64,000 nt of DNA. It comes from Blastococcus haudaquaticus (GTDB taxonomy: Bacteria; Actinomycetota; Actinomycetes; Mycobacteriales; Geodermatophilaceae). A program made the position numbers and the translations under genes. The DNA is taken from contig NZ_OCNK01000006.1 of the NCBI RefSeq assembly GCF_900230285.1, forward strand, positions 62,001 to 126,000, written 5' to 3'. This document shows positions 21,839 to 31,038 of the stretch, piece by piece. The notes beneath the pieces are model-generated. The model was not told the origin of the DNA, ran no database searches, and worked only from the letters and a program-made list of their open reading frames with translations. The stretch's first letter is position 1, and every line of letters begins with the position of its first letter.

Positions 21839-23065
21839 GTGAGTTCCATCGTGCTGGGTGTGAGCGGGGGCGTGGCCGCCTACAAGGCCGCCTTCGTGCT
21901 GCGGGCGTTCACCGAGGCCGGCCACGACGTCCGCGTCGTCCCGACCCCGGGGGCCCTGCACTTCGTCGGTGCCGCCACGTTCGAGGCGCTGTCGGGCAAC
22001 CCGGTCACCACCGACGTCTGGTCCGACGTCCCCGACGTCGCCCACGTGCGCATCGGGCAGGGGGCCGACCTCGTCGTGGTCGCGCCGGCCACCGCCGACC
22101 TGCTCGCGCGGGCGGCCATGGGCCGGGCCGACGACCTGCTGACGGCCACCCTTCTGACGGCCTCCTGTCCGGTCGTGTTCGTGCCCGCCATGCACACCGA
22201 GATGTGGCTGCACCCGGCGACCCAGGAGAACGTGGCCACGCTGCGGCGGCGCGGCGCCGTCGTGCTGCCGCCCGCCGTCGGCCGGCTCACCGGTCCGGAC
22301 TCCGGCCCCGGCCGGCTGCCCGAGCCCGCCGACATCGCGGCGCTGGCCACCGTCGTCCTCGAGCACGGCGCCGAGGCGCTCGCCCAGGACCTCGCCGGCC
22401 GTCGCGTCCTCATCAGCGCCGGAGGGACCCGCGAGCCGCTGGACCCGGTCCGCTACCTGGGCAACCGGTCCTCGGGGAAGCAGGGCTACGCGCTGGCCCG
22501 GGTGGCCGCGGCCCGCGGCGCGGAGGTCGTCCTGGTCGCGGCGAACGTCGAGCTGCCGGCTCCGTTCGGCGTCCGGGTGGTCGCCGTCGGCACGGCCGAG
22601 GAGCTGCGGACCGCGATGCACGCCGAGGCGAAGGATGCCGACGTGGTCGTGATGGCCGCAGCGGTGGCGGACTTCCGGCCGGCGACCGTCGCGGGCGCCA
22701 AGCTGAAGAAGGACTCGGCGAGCGAGCCGGACTCGGTGGCCCTCGTGCGCAACCCGGACGTCCTCGCGGAGCTCGTGGGCTCCCGACCGGCCGGCCAGCT
22801 GGTGGTCGGCTTCGCCGCGGAGACGGGCGACGCCGACGGCGACGTGCTCACCCACGCCCGCGCGAAGCTGGCCCGGAAGGGCTGCGACCTGCTCGTGGTC
22901 AACGACGTGTCGGCGGGCCAGGTGTTCGGCCGGTCGGAGAACTCGGTGGTCGTCCTGGCGGCCGACGGATCGGCCGCCGCGGTGCCGCACGGCAGCAAGG
23001 ACGCCGTCGCGGCGGGCATCTGGACCACGATCACGCCACAGTTGCCTCCTCCGCCTCCCCGGTAG
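21839..23065 (+). CDS. coaBC: Bifunctional phosphopantothenoylcysteine decarboxylase / phosphopantothenate-cysteine ligase
   Basis: The 408-residue protein carries the CoaC flavoprotein domain in its N-terminal half (GVSGGVAAYKAA, the active-site region VAHVRIGQ, the FVPAMHTEMW loop) and the CoaB synthetase domain in its C-terminal half (ISAGGTREPLDPVRYLGNRSSGKQGYALA, AAAVADFRP, KLKK). It makes 4'-phosphopantetheine precursor for coenzyme A. GTG start after GGGAGG. The proline-rich end PQLPPPPPR is a tail. Linked to metK downstream, a common order. Confidence 0.95.
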   Translation: MSSIVLGVSGGVAAYKAAFVLRAFTEAGHDVRVVPTPGALHFVGAATFEALSGNPVTTDVWSDVPDVAHVRIGQGADLVVVAPATADLLARAAMGRADDLLTATLLTASCPVVFVPAMHTEMWLHPATQENVATLRRRGAVVLPPAVGRLTGPDSGPGRLPEPADIAALATVVLEHGAEALAQDLAGRRVLISAGGTREPLDPVRYLGNRSSGKQGYALARVAAARGAEVVLVAANVELPAPFGVRVVAVGTAEELRTAMHAEAKDADVVVMAAAVADFRPATVAGAKLKKDSASEPDSVALVRNPDVLAELVGSRPAGQLVVGFAAETGDADGDVLTHARAKLARKGCDLLVVNDVSAGQVFGRSENSVVVLAADGSAAAVPHGSKDAVAAGIWTTITPQLPPPPPR

Positions 23066-23171
23066 GCCGTTCCCCCGCGGCTGCCGCCGCGGGGTCTCCG
23101 CCGGGTAACGTGCCCCGGAGCCGTGCATCCACCGGTCTGCCGCGCGATCCCACCGACCCAGGAGTACCGAC

Positions 23172-24365
23172 ATGTCACGCCGTCTCTTCACGTCCGAGTC
23201 GGTAACCGAGGGCCACCCGGACAAGATCGCCGACCAGATCAGCGACTCGATCCTCGACGCCATGCTGGCGCAGGACCCGCGCAGCCGCGTCGCCGTCGAG
23301 ACCATGATCACCACGGGCCAGGTGCACATCGCCGGCGAGGTGACGACCGGCGGGTACGTCGACATCGCATCGATCGTCCGCGACACGGTCCTGCGGATCG
23401 GCTACGACTCCTCCCGCAAGGGCTTCGACGGCGCCTCGTGCGGTGTCAGTGTGTCCATCGGGGCGCAGTCGCCCGACATCGCCCAGGGCGTCGACACCGC
23501 CTTCGAGGCGCGGACGCACACGGACGAGGACGAGATCTCCCGTCAGGGCGCCGGCGACCAGGGCCTGATGTTCGGGTACGCCACCGACGAGACCCCGGAG
23601 CTCATGCCGCTCCCCATCGCCCTGGCCCACCGACTGGCACGTCGCCTGTCGGCGGTGCGCAAGGACGGGTCGGTGCCCTACCTGCGCCCCGACGGCAAGA
23701 CCCAGGTCACCGTGATCTACGAGGACGACAAGCCGGTCGCCGTCGACACCGTCGTCGTCTCCTCGCAGCACGCCGAGGACATCTCCATCGAGCAGCTGCT
23801 CAGCCCCGACATCCAGGAGCTCGTCGTCGAGCCGGAGCTGGCCGCCCTCGGCCTGCCCACCGACGGCTACCGCCTGCTGGTGAACCCGACGGGCAAGTTC
23901 GTCATCGGTGGTCCGATGGGTGACGCCGGGCTGACCGGCCGGAAGATCATCGTCGACACCTACGGCGGCATGGCCCGCCACGGTGGCGGCGCGTTCTCGG
24001 GCAAGGACCCGTCGAAGGTGGACCGCTCCGGGGCCTACGCGATGCGCTGGGTGGCGAAGAACGTCGTCGCCGCGGGCCTGGCCAAGCGCTGCGAGGTGCA
24101 GGTCGCCTACGCGATCGGCGCCGCGCACCCCGTCGGCCTGTTCGTCGAGACCTTCGGCACGGGCACGGTCGCCGACGACGTGCTGGAGAAGGCCATCAGC
24201 ACCGTGTTCGACCTGCGCCCCGGCGCGATCGTGCGCGACCTGGACCTGCTCCGCCCGATCTACGCCCCCACGGCGGCCTACGGCCACTTCGGCCGCACCG
24301 ACATCGACCTGCCGTGGGAGCGCCTGGACCGCGTCGACGCCCTGCGCTCGGCCGTGGGTCAGTAA
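23172..24365 (+). CDS. metK: S-adenosylmethionine synthetase
   Basis: The 397-residue enzyme makes S-adenosylmethionine from methionine and ATP. Signatures are [20 protein letters not shown] (N-terminus), the hexapeptide GAGDQG, and the P-loop-like [19 protein letters not shown] with a GGAG site about 7 bp upstream. I see no SAM riboswitch in the 106 bp before it. SAM made here would serve the small methyltransferase in the peptide cassette like any other cellular methyltransferase. Confidence 0.97.
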   Translation: MSRRLFTSESVTEGHPDKIADQISDSILDAMLAQDPRSRVAVETMITTGQVHIAGEVTTGGYVDIASIVRDTVLRIGYDSSRKGFDGASCGVSVSIGAQSPDIAQGVDTAFEARTHTDEDEISRQGAGDQGLMFGYATDETPELMPLPIALAHRLARRLSAVRKDGSVPYLRPDGKTQVTVIYEDDKPVAVDTVVVSSQHAEDISIEQLLSPDIQELVVEPELAALGLPTDGYRLLVNPTGKFVIGGPMGDAGLTGRKIIVDTYGGMARHGGGAFSGKDPSKVDRSGAYAMRWVAKNVVAAGLAKRCEVQVAYAIGAAHPVGLFVETFGTGTVADDVLEKAISTVFDLRPGAIVRDLDLLRPIYAPTAAYGHFGRTDIDLPWERLDRVDALRSAVGQ

Positions 24366-24374
24366 CCGCACTGT

Positions 24375-24434
24375 TGAAGGACCCCGCTGCCCCCCAACAC
24401 TCGCAAGCTCGTGTCGGGCCCCTGCACCGGGGCC
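24375..24434. repeat. Dispersed intergenic palindrome, copy 1 (after metK)
   Basis: The element reads GAAGGACCCC, a C-run, AACACTCGCAAGCTCGTGTC, GGG, and CCCCTGCACCGGGGCC. It forms an inner stem (CCAACAC with GTGTCGG, one mismatch) inside an outer GGACCCC/GGGGCC pairing. Related elements occur at 27484, 37455 and 47281, each directly after a stop codon. It probably ends transcription; it may also be a REP-like repeat. Confidence 0.6.
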
Positions 24435-26432
24435 ATCGAGCCCGCTGACGACCCGGGCCCCCCACGCACTCCGCGGGTGGCCCGGGTCGTCGTCGACGTG
24501 CCCCTGGCGCACCTGGACCGCCCGTTCGACTACGCCGTCCCGGACCAGCTGGCCGACACGGTGCAGGCCGGCTGCCGCGTGCGCGTGCGCTTCCACGGCC
24601 GCCTGGTCGACGGCGTCGTCTGGGAGCTCGGCGACAGCACCGACTTCGCCGGCTCCCTGCAGCCGCTGTCGCACGTGCCGTCGGGGGAGCCGGTCCTGAC
24701 CCCGCAGGTCGCCCAGCTGGTGCGGACCGTCGCCGATCGCTACGCCGGCACTGCCAGCGACGTGCTGCGCCTGGCCCTGCCGCCCCGCCGCGCCGCCGCC
24801 GAGAAGCGGCCGACCCCGACGCCTGACCACCTGCCCGATCCGCCCGACCCGGCCGGCTTCGCGCGGTACCAGGCCGGCCCGGCGCTCCTGGAGGCGCTGG
24901 CCGAGGGCCGGCCGGCGCGCGCGGTGTGGACGGCGTTGCCCGGTGAGGACTGGCCCACCCGGCTGGTCGAGCTGTGCCGGGCCGCGCTGTCCGGGCGCCG
25001 CGGTGCGCTGGTCGTCGTCCCCGACGGCAAGGACCTCGACCGGCTCACGGCCGCCGCGGCCCGCCTGCTTCCGGCCCACGCGTACACGGTCCTGCGGGCA
25101 GACGACTCGCCGGAGAAGCGATACCGGCAGTTCCTGGCCGCCTCACGGGGGGCTGCCCAGGTGGTGCTCGGCACCCGCGCCGCGATGTTCGCCCCGGTCC
25201 GTGACCTCGGCCTGGTCGTCGTGTGGGACGACGGCGACGACCTGCACTCCGACGAGCGCGCCCCCTATCCGCACGCCCGCGACGTCCTGGTGCAGCGGGC
25301 CTGGCTGGACAACTGCGCCGCGGTCGTCGCCGGGACCTCGCGGACGGCGGAGGCGGCCCTCCTGGTGGAGTCGGGGTGGGCGCACGAGCTGGTGGCCGAC
25401 CGGGCGGTCCTCCGGGCCGCCGCCCCCCGGGTCCGGGCGCTCGGCGAGGACTTCGAGCTGGCCCGGGATCCCGCCGCCCGCTCGGCGCGGCTGCCCTCGC
25501 TCGCGCACGAGACGGCCCGGCGGGCGCTGGCGGCCGGCACGCCGGTCCTGGTGCAGGTGCCACGGCGGGGTTACGTGCCGTCCCTCGCGTGCGCCCGCTG
25601 CCGGGCGCCGGCCCGGTGCGCGCACTGCGCGGGGCCACTGGGCATCTCCCCGCGGCCCGGCCCCGGGGGCGCCCGCATACCGGCCTGCCGATGGTGCGCG
25701 CGCCCGGCGGCCACCTTCGACTGCCCGCACTGCCACGGCACGAAGCTGCGCGCCTCCGTCGTGGGTGAGTCCCGGACCGCCGAGGAGCTGGCCAGGGCCT
25801 TCCCGGGCGCTTCCGTGCGCACCTCGGGCAGCACCAGCGGCGTGCTCGCGACCGTCCCCAGCGGTCCGGCGCTCGTCGTGGCGACGCCCGGTGCCGAACC
25901 GGTGGCCGAGGGCGGGTACGGCGCCGCGCTGCTGCTGGACTCGTGGGCCCTGCTCGGCCGCGCGGACCTGCGCGCGGGGGAGGAGACGCTGCGCCGCTGG
26001 ATGAACGCAGCCGCCCTGGTGCGGCCCGCGTCCGACGGAGGGCACGTGATCGTCGCAGCCGACGCCGCGCATCCCGTCGTCCAGGCGCTGGTGCGCTGGG
26101 ACCCGGGCTGGCTGGCGGCGCGCGAGCTGGCCGACCGCCGCGAGCTGGGCTTCCCGCCCGCGACCCGCATCGCCTCGCTCGCCGGGTCCCCGGAGGCGCT
26201 GGCGGAGTTCCTCGACGCGCTGCGCCTGCCCGACGGCGCGGACCTGCTGGGGCCCGTTCCGGAGCGGCCACGACCCGGGCAGGAGGGAGAGCGCGAGCGC
26301 TTCCTGGTTCGGGTGCCGCGCAGCGAGGGCGGTGCGCTCGCGCACGCGCTCACCGAGGTACAGGGGGTGCGCAGTGCCAAGAAGGCGCTCGAGCACGTGC
26401 GCGTGCAGCTCGACCCCCTCGAGCTCGTCTGA
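24411..26432 (+). CDS. priA: PriA-like primosomal protein without helicase motifs
   Basis: The 673-residue protein keeps the PriA N-terminal DNA-binding part (VARVVVDVPLAHLDRPFDYAVP) and the zinc-binding cysteines (CARCRAPARCAHC, then CRWC and CPHCHG). It lacks a P-loop, and a DEEH box is replaced by WDDGDD. Loss of the ATPase motifs is typical of actinobacterial PriA, so it may act as a replication-restart scaffold rather than a helicase. The GTG at 24411 lies inside an intergenic repeat and has no good ribosome binding site; GTG at 24477, right before VARVVVDVP, is an equally likely start. Followed by a small membrane protein and def-fmt. Confidence 0.85.
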   Translation: MSGPCTGAIEPADDPGPPRTPRVARVVVDVPLAHLDRPFDYAVPDQLADTVQAGCRVRVRFHGRLVDGVVWELGDSTDFAGSLQPLSHVPSGEPVLTPQVAQLVRTVADRYAGTASDVLRLALPPRRAAAEKRPTPTPDHLPDPPDPAGFARYQAGPALLEALAEGRPARAVWTALPGEDWPTRLVELCRAALSGRRGALVVVPDGKDLDRLTAAAARLLPAHAYTVLRADDSPEKRYRQFLAASRGAAQVVLGTRAAMFAPVRDLGLVVVWDDGDDLHSDERAPYPHARDVLVQRAWLDNCAAVVAGTSRTAEAALLVESGWAHELVADRAVLRAAAPRVRALGEDFELARDPAARSARLPSLAHETARRALAAGTPVLVQVPRRGYVPSLACARCRAPARCAHCAGPLGISPRPGPGGARIPACRWCARPAATFDCPHCHGTKLRASVVGESRTAEELARAFPGASVRTSGSTSGVLATVPSGPALVVATPGAEPVAEGGYGAALLLDSWALLGRADLRAGEETLRRWMNAAALVRPASDGGHVIVAADAAHPVVQALVRWDPGWLAARELADRRELGFPPATRIASLAGSPEALAEFLDALRLPDGADLLGPVPERPRPGQEGERERFLVRVPRSEGGALAHALTEVQGVRSAKKALEHVRVQLDPLELV

Positions 26433-26528
26433 CCGGAGCGTGTCAGCGGTCCGGACGCGGGGTAGGCGCACAGGGCCCCTGAGAGTTCAAGCCAGAAGCT
26501 CCCACCCGGCCGACCCCGAGGAGCTCTC

Positions 26529-26747
26529 GTGACCGCCACCGATCCCCAGCCCAACACGGGCGACGGCCCCCGTCCCGGCGACCTCAAGCGCGGTGGGCTC
26601 AAGATCCTGCTGGCGTTCCTGGCCTTCATCGTGGTCGTCGCCGTGATCGTGGCGCTGACCCGCATCGGCGGCGACGACGATCCCAGCGGCGGTGGGGAGC
26701 AGGGCATGGGCGCCACGGCGACGCTGGAGCTTGCCGGCTCCTCCTGA
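26529..26747 (+). CDS. Small single-span membrane protein, function unknown
   Basis: The 72-residue product has a hydrophilic N-terminus rich in Asp, Pro and Gly, one clear transmembrane helix (about 25-46) and a short acidic, glycine-rich tail. GTG start with GAGGAG about 8 bp upstream. No family recognised. It lies between priA and the racemase with about 100 and 50 bp gaps. Confidence 0.6.
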   Translation: MTATDPQPNTGDGPRPGDLKRGGLKILLAFLAFIVVVAVIVALTRIGGDDDPSGGGEQGMGATATLELAGSS

Positions 26748-26795
26748 TCGGCTCCGCCCGCCCCCGGGGCGCGCGGGGGCTGCCAGGATGCGCCC

Positions 26796-27485
26796 GTGAA
26801 GACGATCGGCCTGCTGGGCGGGATGAGCTGGGAGAGCAGCGCGCTGTACTACCGCCTGCTCAACGAGTCGGTGCGCGAGCAGCTGGGCGGCCTGCACTCC
26901 GCCAGGTGCGTGCTCCTGTCGGTGGACTTCGCCGAGATCGAGCGACTGCAGGTGGCCGGTGACTGGGCCCGGGCCGGAGATCTGCTGGCCGCGGACGCCC
27001 GGTCGCTGCAGGCGGCCGGTGCGGACCTGGTGGTCCTGTGCACCAACACCATGCACACCGTCGCCGGCACCGTGACCGCGGCCCTGGACGTTCCCTTCCT
27101 GCACATCGGCGACAGCACCGCCGCGGCCGTCACCGCCGCCGGGCTCAGCCGGATCGGCCTCCTCGGCACCAGCTACACCATGGAGCAGCCGTTCCTGGTC
27201 GACCGCCTCTCCGCCGCCGGCCTGGAGGTGGTCGTCCCCGACGCGGCCGACCGTGCGGCAGTGCACCGGGTCATCTTCGAGGAACTCGTGCGGGGCATCG
27301 TCCGGGAGGGGTCGCGCCGCACCTACCAGGAGGTGATCGACCGGCTGGTCGACCGCGGGGCGCAGGGGGTCGTGCTCGGCTGCACCGAGATCGAGCTGCT
27401 CATCGGGCCGGACGACGTCCCCGTCCCGACCTTCCCCACGACGGCGCTGCACGTGGCTGCCGCCGTCCGGGCCGCGCTCACGTGA
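26796..27485 (+). CDS. Aspartate/glutamate racemase family protein (YgeA-like)
   Basis: The 229-residue protein has the two-cysteine racemase layout: GLLGGMSWESSALYYRLLNE at the N-terminus, first catalytic cysteine in VVLCTNTMHT (about residue 80) and the second in VVLGCTEIELL (about 190). Members interconvert L- and D-amino acids without cofactor; the substrate here is unknown. The GTG follows CAGGAT by 6 bp, a layout seen in leaderless actinobacterial transcripts. Directly followed by an intergenic repeat and def. Confidence 0.85.
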   Translation: MKTIGLLGGMSWESSALYYRLLNESVREQLGGLHSARCVLLSVDFAEIERLQVAGDWARAGDLLAADARSLQAAGADLVVLCTNTMHTVAGTVTAALDVPFLHIGDSTAAAVTAAGLSRIGLLGTSYTMEQPFLVDRLSAAGLEVVVPDAADRAAVHRVIFEELVRGIVREGSRRTYQEVIDRLVDRGAQGVVLGCTEIELLIGPDDVPVPTFPTTALHVAAAVRAALT

Positions 27486-27525
27486 GGAACCCCGTCTCCC
27501 CACCCCTCGCACGCTCGTGGCGGGA
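27484..27525. repeat. Dispersed intergenic palindrome, copy 2 (degenerate, after the racemase gene)
   Basis: GAGGAACCCC, CCCCACCCCTCGCACGCTCG and TGGCGGG follow the pattern of the element at 24375, but the outer stem has decayed. It starts at the stop codon of the racemase gene. Confidence 0.45.
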
Positions 27526-27543
27526 GGCCGTTCGGGAGCCGAT

Positions 27544-27549
27544 TACGAT
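27544..27549 (+). promoter_or_regulatory. Candidate -10 element of a leaderless def transcript
   Basis: TACGAT ends 6 bp before the def GTG. A TANNNT hexamer 6-8 bp before a start codon is the known pattern for leaderless mRNAs in actinobacteria. It would let def-fmt-rsmB be transcribed apart from the racemase gene. Confidence 0.5.
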
Positions 27550-27555
27550 CGTCGG

Positions 27556-28101
27556 GTGAGCGTCACCCCCATCCGGCTGTTCGGCGACCCGGTGCTGACC
27601 ACCCCCGCCGCGCCCGTCGTCGACTTCGACGCGGAGCTGCGCGCGCTCGTCGACGACCTGACCGAGACCATGCACGCCGCCGGTGGCGCCGGCCTGGCCG
27701 CCCCACAGCTCGGCGTGGGCTTGAGGGTGTTCACCTGGTACGTCGACGGCGAGGTCGGCCACCTGGTCAACCCCGACGTGTCGCCGGTGGGCGAGGAGAC
27801 CGAGGACGGTCCCGAGGGGTGCCTGTCGATCCCGGGGTACCGGTGGGACTGCCGCCGGCACCTGCACGTGGTGGCCACCGGCTGGAACATGCACGGCGAC
27901 CCGGTGCGGGTGGAGGGCTCGGAGCTCCTGGCGCGCGCCATCCAGCACGAGACCGACCACCTCGACGGCGTGCTGTTCGTCGACCGGCTCGATCCCGACG
28001 CGCGGGCGGCCGCGCTGGCGGAGCTCGAGGCGGCCGAGTGGGCGGGGATGGCGGCCTGGCTGCCGGCACCCGCCCCGGTCGTGAAGGTGAGCCCCCACTG
28101 A
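27556..28101 (+). CDS. def: Peptide deformylase
   Basis: The 181-residue metalloenzyme removes the formyl group from new proteins. All three motifs are present: [18 protein letters not shown] and QHETDHLDG (metal-binding HExxH). I chose GTG at 27556 because [13 protein letters not shown] is the normal N-terminus and a TACGAT box lies 6 bp before it; a frame open to 27517 has no support. Its end overlaps fmt by 4 bp, and the pair carries out removal and addition of the same formyl group. Confidence 0.95.
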   Translation: MSVTPIRLFGDPVLTTPAAPVVDFDAELRALVDDLTETMHAAGGAGLAAPQLGVGLRVFTWYVDGEVGHLVNPDVSPVGEETEDGPEGCLSIPGYRWDCRRHLHVVATGWNMHGDPVRVEGSELLARAIQHETDHLDGVLFVDRLDPDARAAALAELEAAEWAGMAAWLPAPAPVVKVSPH

Positions 28102-29027
28102 GGCTCCTGTTCGCCGGCACCCCGGCACCCGCCGTCCGATCGCTGGAGGCGCTGCTGGCTTCCGAGCACGAGGTCGTCGCCGTCCTCACCCGTCCGGACG
28201 CCCGTTCGGGGCGGGGCCGGAAGATGAGCCGGTCACCCGTGGCGGAGACCGCGGACGCCGCGGGCCTGCCGGTCCTGCAGCCGCGCTCGCCGCGTGAGCC
28301 GGAGTTCCTCGAGCAGCTGGCCGCACTGGCCGTCGACTGCGCTCCCGTCGTCGCCTACGGAGCGCTGGTGCCGCAGGCCGCGCTCGACCTGCCCGCGCAC
28401 GGCTGGGTGAACCTGCACTTCTCCCTGCTCCCTGCCTGGCGGGGGGCGGCGCCGGTGCAGCACGCGATCATGGCCGGTGACGAGATCACCGGTGCCTCGA
28501 CCTTCCTGCTGGAGGCGGGCCTGGACACCGGGCCGGTCTTCGGCACGGTCACCGAGCCCGTCCGTGCGCGGGACACCGCCGGAGACCTGCTGGAGCGGCT
28601 CGCGGTCAGCGGTGCCGGGCTGCTCGTGGCCACCCTCGACGGGATCGCGGACGGCAGCCTGGTCGCGCATCCGCAGCCGGCCGAGGGCGTGAGCCTGGCG
28701 CCCAAGGTCGAGACCGCGGACGCCCGGGTCGACTGGGCGCTGCCGGCGCACGTCGTCGACCGTCGCGTCCGCGGGGTGACCCCGGCTCCCGGGGCGTGGA
28801 CCACCTGGCGGGGCGACCGGCTGCGCCTGGGGCCCGTCGTCCCCGTGGCCGACGCTGTCGCGCTGGAACCAGGCGGGCTGCTCGTCGACGCCGACGGCGT
28901 CCTCGTGGGCACGGGGCGGGGTGCGGTCCGGCTCGGGGACGTGCAGCCCGCGGGCAAGCGGATGTTCCCCGCGGCCGACTGGGCGCGGGGCGCCCGCCCC
29001 GCGGCCGGCGAGCGGGTCGGGCAGTGA
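28098..29027 (+). CDS. fmt: Methionyl-tRNA formyltransferase, apparent CTG start
   Basis: The 309-residue enzyme formylates initiator Met-tRNA. N-terminus [19 protein letters not shown] and the formyl-folate motif [21 protein letters not shown] are diagnostic, with a C-terminal OB domain (PGAWTTWRG). The only codon that gives the family N-terminus is CTG at 28098, in a CTGA overlap with the def stop. No ATG, GTG or TTG lies in frame nearby. Translational coupling through a rare CTG start is the simplest reading. The stop overlaps rsmB by 3 bp (GTGA). Confidence 0.9.
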   Translation: MRLLFAGTPAPAVRSLEALLASEHEVVAVLTRPDARSGRGRKMSRSPVAETADAAGLPVLQPRSPREPEFLEQLAALAVDCAPVVAYGALVPQAALDLPAHGWVNLHFSLLPAWRGAAPVQHAIMAGDEITGASTFLLEAGLDTGPVFGTVTEPVRARDTAGDLLERLAVSGAGLLVATLDGIADGSLVAHPQPAEGVSLAPKVETADARVDWALPAHVVDRRVRGVTPAPGAWTTWRGDRLRLGPVVPVADAVALEPGGLLVDADGVLVGTGRGAVRLGDVQPAGKRMFPAADWARGARPAAGERVGQ

Positions 29028-30391
29028 CGCCGCCGAGGAAGCGGCACCCGGCGGCGCGCAAGCGGCCGCTCGACGGTGCCCGGCTGACCGCCTACGACGT
29101 GCTCGACGGCGTCACCTCCCGGGACGCCTACGCCAACCTGCTGCTGCCCCAGCTCCTGCGCGAGCGATTCGAGCTGGACGAGCGCGACGCCGCCTTCGCC
29201 ACCCAGCTGGCGTACGGGACGCTGCGTGCGCGGGGGACGCTCGACGCCATCCTGACGACGCTGGTGTCCCGTCCGCTCGCCGATCTCGACCCGCGCGTCC
29301 TCGACCTGCTCCGGCTGGGGACGCACCAGCTGATCGACCTCCGCGTCCCGTCCCACGCGGCGGTCGACACCACCGTGGACCTCACCCGCGCGATCGTGGG
29401 CACCGGCGCGTCCGGGCTGGTCAACGCGGTGCTGCGCAAGGTCGCGACCGGCGGTGACCGTGCGGCGTGGCTGACCACGCTCGGCGGCGACGACGAGCAG
29501 CGGCTCGCGCTCGCCACCAACCACCCGCGGTGGATCGTCGACGCCTGGCGGGACGCCCTGGGCGGGGACGAGGAGCTGGAGCCCGCCCTGGCGGCCGACG
29601 ACGCCGCGCCGGAGGTGCACCTGGTGGCCCGGCGGACCGACCGCGCCGCGCTGGTCGAGGAGTCCGGCGGCGAAGCGGGGCCGTGGTCGCCGTACGCGGT
29701 GCGGCTGCACGGCGGCGATCCCGGACGGCTGGCGTCGGTGCGTTCCGGTGTCGCCGCGGTGCAGGACGAGGGCAGCCAGCTGGCCGGCCTGCTGCTCGCC
29801 CGCGCACCGATGGAGGGCCGGGACGAGGCGTGGCTGGACATGTGCGCCGGTCCCGGTGGCAAGGCGGGGCTGCTGGCCGCCGTCCGCCCCGAGGGCGTGC
29901 GGCTGACCGCGGCCGACCGGGCGCCGCACCGGGCGGAGCTGGTGCGCTCCGCGCTGGCGGGCGAGGCCGACGTCGAGGTGCTGGCCGCCGACGGCCGCGA
30001 GGCGCCGTGGGCCGCCGGCTCCTTCGACCGCGTGCTGCTCGACGCCCCGTGCACCGGGCTGGGCGCGCTGCGCCGCCGGCCGGAGGTGCGCTGGCGCCGG
30101 ACCGAGGCGGACGTCGCTCCGCTGGTGGAGCTGCAGCTGGAGCTGCTCGCGGGGGCGCTGGCCTCCGTGCGGCCCGGGGGAGTGGTCGCCTACGTGACCT
30201 GCTCACCGCACACCGAGGAGACGGTCGCCGTCGTCGACGTCGCCGCGGCCCGCGACGACGTGGAGGTGCTCCCGGTGGCGCCGCTCTTCCCCGAGGTGCC
30301 GGGCATCGCGCGCGGGGACTACGCGCAGCTGTGGCCGCACCGGCACGGCACGGACGCCATGTTCATGGCGCTGCTCCGCCGCACCCGCTGA
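29024..30391 (+). CDS. rsmB: 16S rRNA m5C methyltransferase RsmB family
   Basis: The 455-residue protein joins an N-terminal NusB-like RNA-binding domain (about 20-150, [20 protein letters not shown]) to a C-terminal methyltransferase. The SAM loop is [10 protein letters not shown], and the two cysteines sit in [10 protein letters not shown] and VTCSPHTEE (catalytic and release). It is expected to methylate a cytosine of 16S rRNA (C967 in E. coli numbering). GTG start overlapping fmt. Last gene of the def-fmt-rsmB run; the next gene converges after 6 bp. Confidence 0.93.
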   Translation: MTPPRKRHPAARKRPLDGARLTAYDVLDGVTSRDAYANLLLPQLLRERFELDERDAAFATQLAYGTLRARGTLDAILTTLVSRPLADLDPRVLDLLRLGTHQLIDLRVPSHAAVDTTVDLTRAIVGTGASGLVNAVLRKVATGGDRAAWLTTLGGDDEQRLALATNHPRWIVDAWRDALGGDEELEPALAADDAAPEVHLVARRTDRAALVEESGGEAGPWSPYAVRLHGGDPGRLASVRSGVAAVQDEGSQLAGLLLARAPMEGRDEAWLDMCAGPGGKAGLLAAVRPEGVRLTAADRAPHRAELVRSALAGEADVEVLAADGREAPWAAGSFDRVLLDAPCTGLGALRRRPEVRWRRTEADVAPLVELQLELLAGALASVRPGGVVAYVTCSPHTEETVAVVDVAAARDDVEVLPVAPLFPEVPGIARGDYAQLWPHRHGTDAMFMALLRRTR

Positions 30392-30397
30392 TGCCGG

Positions 30398-30952
30398 TCA
30401 GACGTCCTCGAAGCTGATCGGCACAGGAGGTTCGTCCAACCATCGTCGCCCCGCCACACCCAGCCGATTCATGCGCCACATGACCGCGGCCAGGCAGGCG
30501 AAGAAGATCGCCGCGGACGGCAGTGCGACCGCGGGTTCGCTCCAACGCCCCTCGACGGTCTGCAGCATCAGAGCAGCGGATGGCAACCAGAACAACCAGC
30601 GGTTCGGTGCCTGTCGACGGGCCAGGAGATGGGTCGGTCCGCGGAGTCCGACGCCAGGATCCACGTGCTCGAGCAGGGCGTACAGCGACCGATGACGATC
30701 GGTCCGGCGGGGGCCGGCTCCTCCCCAGAGCCACCCGGCGACGCCGCAGGATCCGGCGAGGACCAGGAGGCCGACGATGACCACGAATGGCCGGTCCGAT
30801 GTGCTGGAGGGGTCGAACCGCAGCGGCAGGAACGCCGCCAAAGCCACGAGCATGAGTGCGAACGTGCCGGCCTCGCGGCGGCGTTCCCGGCGGACGGCGG
30901 CGTTCCAGTCGATCTGCGGCTCCGGCGGAGTGCCGACCGTTCCGTCGCTCAT
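30398..30952 (-). CDS. Hypothetical four-helix membrane protein (paralogue of the next gene)
   Basis: The 184-residue protein starts MSDGTVGTPP and shows four hydrophobic helices in two pairs (about 32-48, 57-78, 113-130, 140-156). Between the pairs is a conserved-looking loop HVDPGVGLRGPTHLLARRQ; the end is RRWLDEPPVPISFEDV. The upstream minus-strand gene has the same layout and a similar loop (ADPGPGLRSRVDVLARRT), so the two are divergent paralogues. I do not know the family. Its end lies 6 bp from the rsmB stop. Confidence 0.65.
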   Translation of the reverse strand: MSDGTVGTPPEPQIDWNAAVRRERRREAGTFALMLVALAAFLPLRFDPSSTSDRPFVVIVGLLVLAGSCGVAGWLWGGAGPRRTDRHRSLYALLEHVDPGVGLRGPTHLLARRQAPNRWLFWLPSAALMLQTVEGRWSEPAVALPSAAIFFACLAAVMWRMNRLGVAGRRWLDEPPVPISFEDV

Positions 30953-31038
30953 CCGGCGGAGAGTAGCCAGGCCGGGTGGCGGGGCGCGATCTCGGCTGTG
31001 CCGAGTGGATCGCCCTGTCCGACCGCTGACCGGGCGCC

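Noticed and set aside
23066-23171. SAM riboswitch before metK
   Set aside because: The 106-bp gap shows no conserved riboswitch core or terminator pair.
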